A stretch of 64,000 nucleotides of DNA, from positions 1-64,000 of the forward strand of contig NZ_JFCA01000030.1 in assembly GCF_000612585.1 (NCBI RefSeq), read 5' to 3'. This document shows, in pieces, positions 62,385 through 64,000 of this stretch; position 1 is the stretch's first letter, and each line of letters opens with the position of its first letter. This DNA comes from Pseudomonas sp. CHM02 (lineage in GTDB: Bacteria; Pseudomonadota; Gammaproteobacteria; Pseudomonadales; Pseudomonadaceae). A model generated the notes under the pieces. That model ran no database searches. It was not told the origin of the DNA and saw only the letters and a program-made list of their open reading frames with translations. A program made the position numbers and the translations under genes.

Positions 62385-64000
62385 CACACCGACACCGTTT
62401 GCTGGCTGACATCATCCACATGGGCAAAATGGCGCAAGGCCAGGCGATCCGACACTTGCCCACTCTCATCGGCGACCGCTTGCAGCAGGTCGGCCAGGCC
62501 ATCCAACGCAGCACGCACGCTGGATTCGCCAAACAACGGGTTCTCCAGGCAGCCCAGGTCGAATCGCGCCAGGCGCTCGACCAGCGGGGCCAGACCGGTT
62601 TCCCGCGCCACGCCGAAATCGTCGTTGAGACGGCGCAGGGTGCGGCTCACCAGCTTGAGCTGGAACAGCACCGCATGGGGGTTCTGCTCGTCCAGCAGCA
62701 GCAGGTCGAGGACCGGGATCAACTGCGGCACCGCCAGGTAGCGCGAACGATAGGTGATGCTGCTGTTGCCCAGTTCCAGCAACCACTCCAGCCCCGCCTG
62801 GTCGAACACCGCCACGCCACGCAGGAACGCCGCGAGGCTGCTGCTCAGAAATTGCAGGCGCTCGATGCGCCGGCCCATCATCAAGAAGCGCCAGCCTTCG
62901 TCGCGGGTCATGTCGTCCAGGGCAAACCCGGACAGTGCCGCCAGGGACATCACCAGGCGGTTGAGGAAATCCAGTAACTCGCCAAAATCCGGGGCGTCGC
63001 TTTCCAGCTCCACGGCTTCGCGTTGCAGCTCCACCAAGGCTTGCCAGTTCTCCCGGGACAACTTGCCGCGCACTTGGGACGCGGCCCACTGCAAGCGTTG
63101 CAGGTTGGCGCGCAGGCTCGAAGGCCAGTCATCGCCGAGCAGCGCCGCCAGCAGGCGTTCGGGCAACTCGCCCTCCTCCGGCAACAGTCGCAGGTTTTCG
63201 CCCAGCTCGACTGCAGCCTGCAAGGCCAACGGGTCATCGCCGTCCACATAGCGCGCCAGCACGATACGCAGCCAGCGCGCGCTGTCATCGCAGCGCTCGC
63301 AGTAACGCCCGAACCAGAACAGGTTTTCCACCACGCGGGACGGCAGGTAAGGATCGCGGCGCACCAGGTCATGGGCACCAATCGCCCGCTGCGCGCGCCA
63401 GTGCTCACCGCCGGCGGCGCGTTCGCCGAGCACCCAGGTGTCCTTGCTGGCGCCGCCACGTTGCATCGACACCACTTCGGCATCAGCCTCGGCGGCCACC
63501 CGCGTCAGGCCGCCGGGCAGCACGCGGTAACCCTCGTCGCTGGCCACGGCGTACACGCGCATGCCGATGGCGCGGTGTTGCAGGTGGTCATCCACGGTAT
63601 GCCAGACCGGTGCCTGGGACAGTTGCGCCAGTTCCTGGGCGACGTAAGCGTACGGACGCGCGCGCATGCGCTCGGCCAGGGCCTGGCGCTGTTCGTCGTT
63701 CAGGTCACGGCCAAATACCGGCGCGAAACTCTGCGACGGAAACGCCGGTTTGATCAGCAGCTCCGGCAGTTTCTCCAGCGCTTCAGCGAGTACCGGCGCT
63801 TCACCGCACCACCAGGTGGCGATGGACGGCAGGATCAGTTCTTCACCAAACAGGAATTCGTTGATCTTGGGCAGGAAACCCAGCAAGCCTGGGGACTCCA
63901 GCACGCCACTGCCCAGGGCATTGGCCACCAGCACATTGCCTTGGCGCACGGCATCGAGCAGGCCGGGCACGCCGAGGGCCGAGTCGGTACGCAGCTCCAG
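62384..64000 (-). CDS. Partial CpATPgrasp plus alpha-E fusion protein (runs off the right edge)
   Basis: The last 538 codons of a longer gene whose start lies beyond 64000. The right part is the C-terminal half of a circularly permuted ATP-grasp ligase domain (GVPGLLDAVRQGNVLVANAL, then SIATWWCGEAPVL). From about the middle on it is an alpha-E helical domain (YLPSRVVENLFWFGRYCERC, DEGWRFLMMGRRIERLQFLS). Such fusions (DUF404/407/403) pair with transglutaminase-like partners, as here with the overlapping downstream gene, in an unidentified peptide-ligation pathway. An internal Met at 63970 is not the real start, because codons continue in frame to the window edge. Confidence 0.87.
   Translation of the reverse strand: MELRTDSALGVPGLLDAVRQGNVLVANALGSGVLESPGLLGFLPKINEFLFGEELILPSIATWWCGEAPVLAEALEKLPELLIKPAFPSQSFAPVFGRDLNDEQRQALAERMRARPYAYVAQELAQLSQAPVWHTVDDHLQHRAIGMRVYAVASDEGYRVLPGGLTRVAAEADAEVVSMQRGGASKDTWVLGERAAGGEHWRAQRAIGAHDLVRRDPYLPSRVVENLFWFGRYCERCDDSARWLRIVLARYVDGDDPLALQAAVELGENLRLLPEEGELPERLLAALLGDDWPSSLRANLQRLQWAASQVRGKLSRENWQALVELQREAVELESDAPDFGELLDFLNRLVMSLAALSGFALDDMTRDEGWRFLMMGRRIERLQFLSSSLAAFLRGVAVFDQAGLEWLLELGNSSITYRSRYLAVPQLIPVLDLLLLDEQNPHAVLFQLKLVSRTLRRLNDDFGVARETGLAPLVERLARFDLGCLENPLFGESSVRAALDGLADLLQAVADESGQVSDRLALRHFAHVDDVSQQTVSV

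Overview
The window reads as chromosomal DNA of a fluorescent Pseudomonas (P. fluorescens group). The evidence is GC-rich coding sequence with Pseudomonas-type gene neighbourhoods: urtABCDE-ureDABC, a separate ureEFG, pncB-nadE-azurin, amaB-amaA and livKHMGF/braCDEFG. It also carries about 17 REP-type palindromes of the kinds typical of this group. No tRNA, rRNA, CRISPR array, transposase or prophage gene was seen.

Layout. 0.1-5.1 kb: a copper-handling cluster (two DUF2946 proteins, a PCu(A)C chaperone, an OprC-like TonB-dependent copper receptor, a PepSY membrane protein). 5.2-10.1 kb: a TonB receptor plus a FecCDE-type ABC transporter preceded by a Zur-like palindrome, most like the zinc-responsive P. 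aeruginosa PA2911-PA2914 operon. 10.2-20.3 kb: a sigma54 promoter, the urea transporter urtABCDE, then ureD, ureA, two GNAT acetyltransferases, ureB and ureC. 20.3-27.3 kb: one 2321-residue gene on the minus strand, the most unusual object here. It has a dermonecrotic-toxin-like N-terminus, two LRR blocks, an IpaH/SspH-type NEL E3 ubiquitin-ligase domain and a C-terminal SET-like segment. 27.5-41.7 kb: chaperones (cbpA, yegD-like), membrane proteins, psiF, an AraC/EamA divergent pair, a family I.1-type lipase, an AzoR/LysR divergent pair, a ferritin-like protein, AsmA, a repeat-rich secreted protein, a FabR-like regulator and an NlpC/P60 hydrolase.

41.9-44.4 kb: a second sigma54 promoter and ureE, ureF, ureG, hupE/ureJ, the accessory half of the urease system. 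44.5-47.6 kb: an AGE-family isomerase, a CDF transporter and an SDR dehydrogenase. 47.6-48.3 kb: a gene-free AT-richer stretch with a cluster of DnaA-box-like 9-mers. 48.4-53.6 kb: the branched-chain amino acid transporter livKHMGF on the minus strand, with a sigma54 promoter and four phased GTGCAACC-like direct repeats upstream of livK. 53.9-57.9 kb: L-pipecolate/lysine catabolism (amaA, amaB, LysR regulator). 58.1-60.8 kb: NAD biosynthesis (pncB, nadE) and azurin. 61.1-64.0 kb: a small charged protein, a transglutaminase and a partial CpATPgrasp/alpha-E protein that runs off the right edge.

How it fits together: three consensus-like sigma54 promoters (urtA, ureE, livK) make nitrogen supply the main regulatory theme. 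Urea import, urease and its maturation, branched-chain amino acid import and lysine/pipecolate catabolism all feed nitrogen metabolism. Copper and zinc uptake occupy the left end. The giant LRR-NEL-SET-like protein is probably a secreted effector acting on eukaryotic targets, but no secretion genes are in the window.
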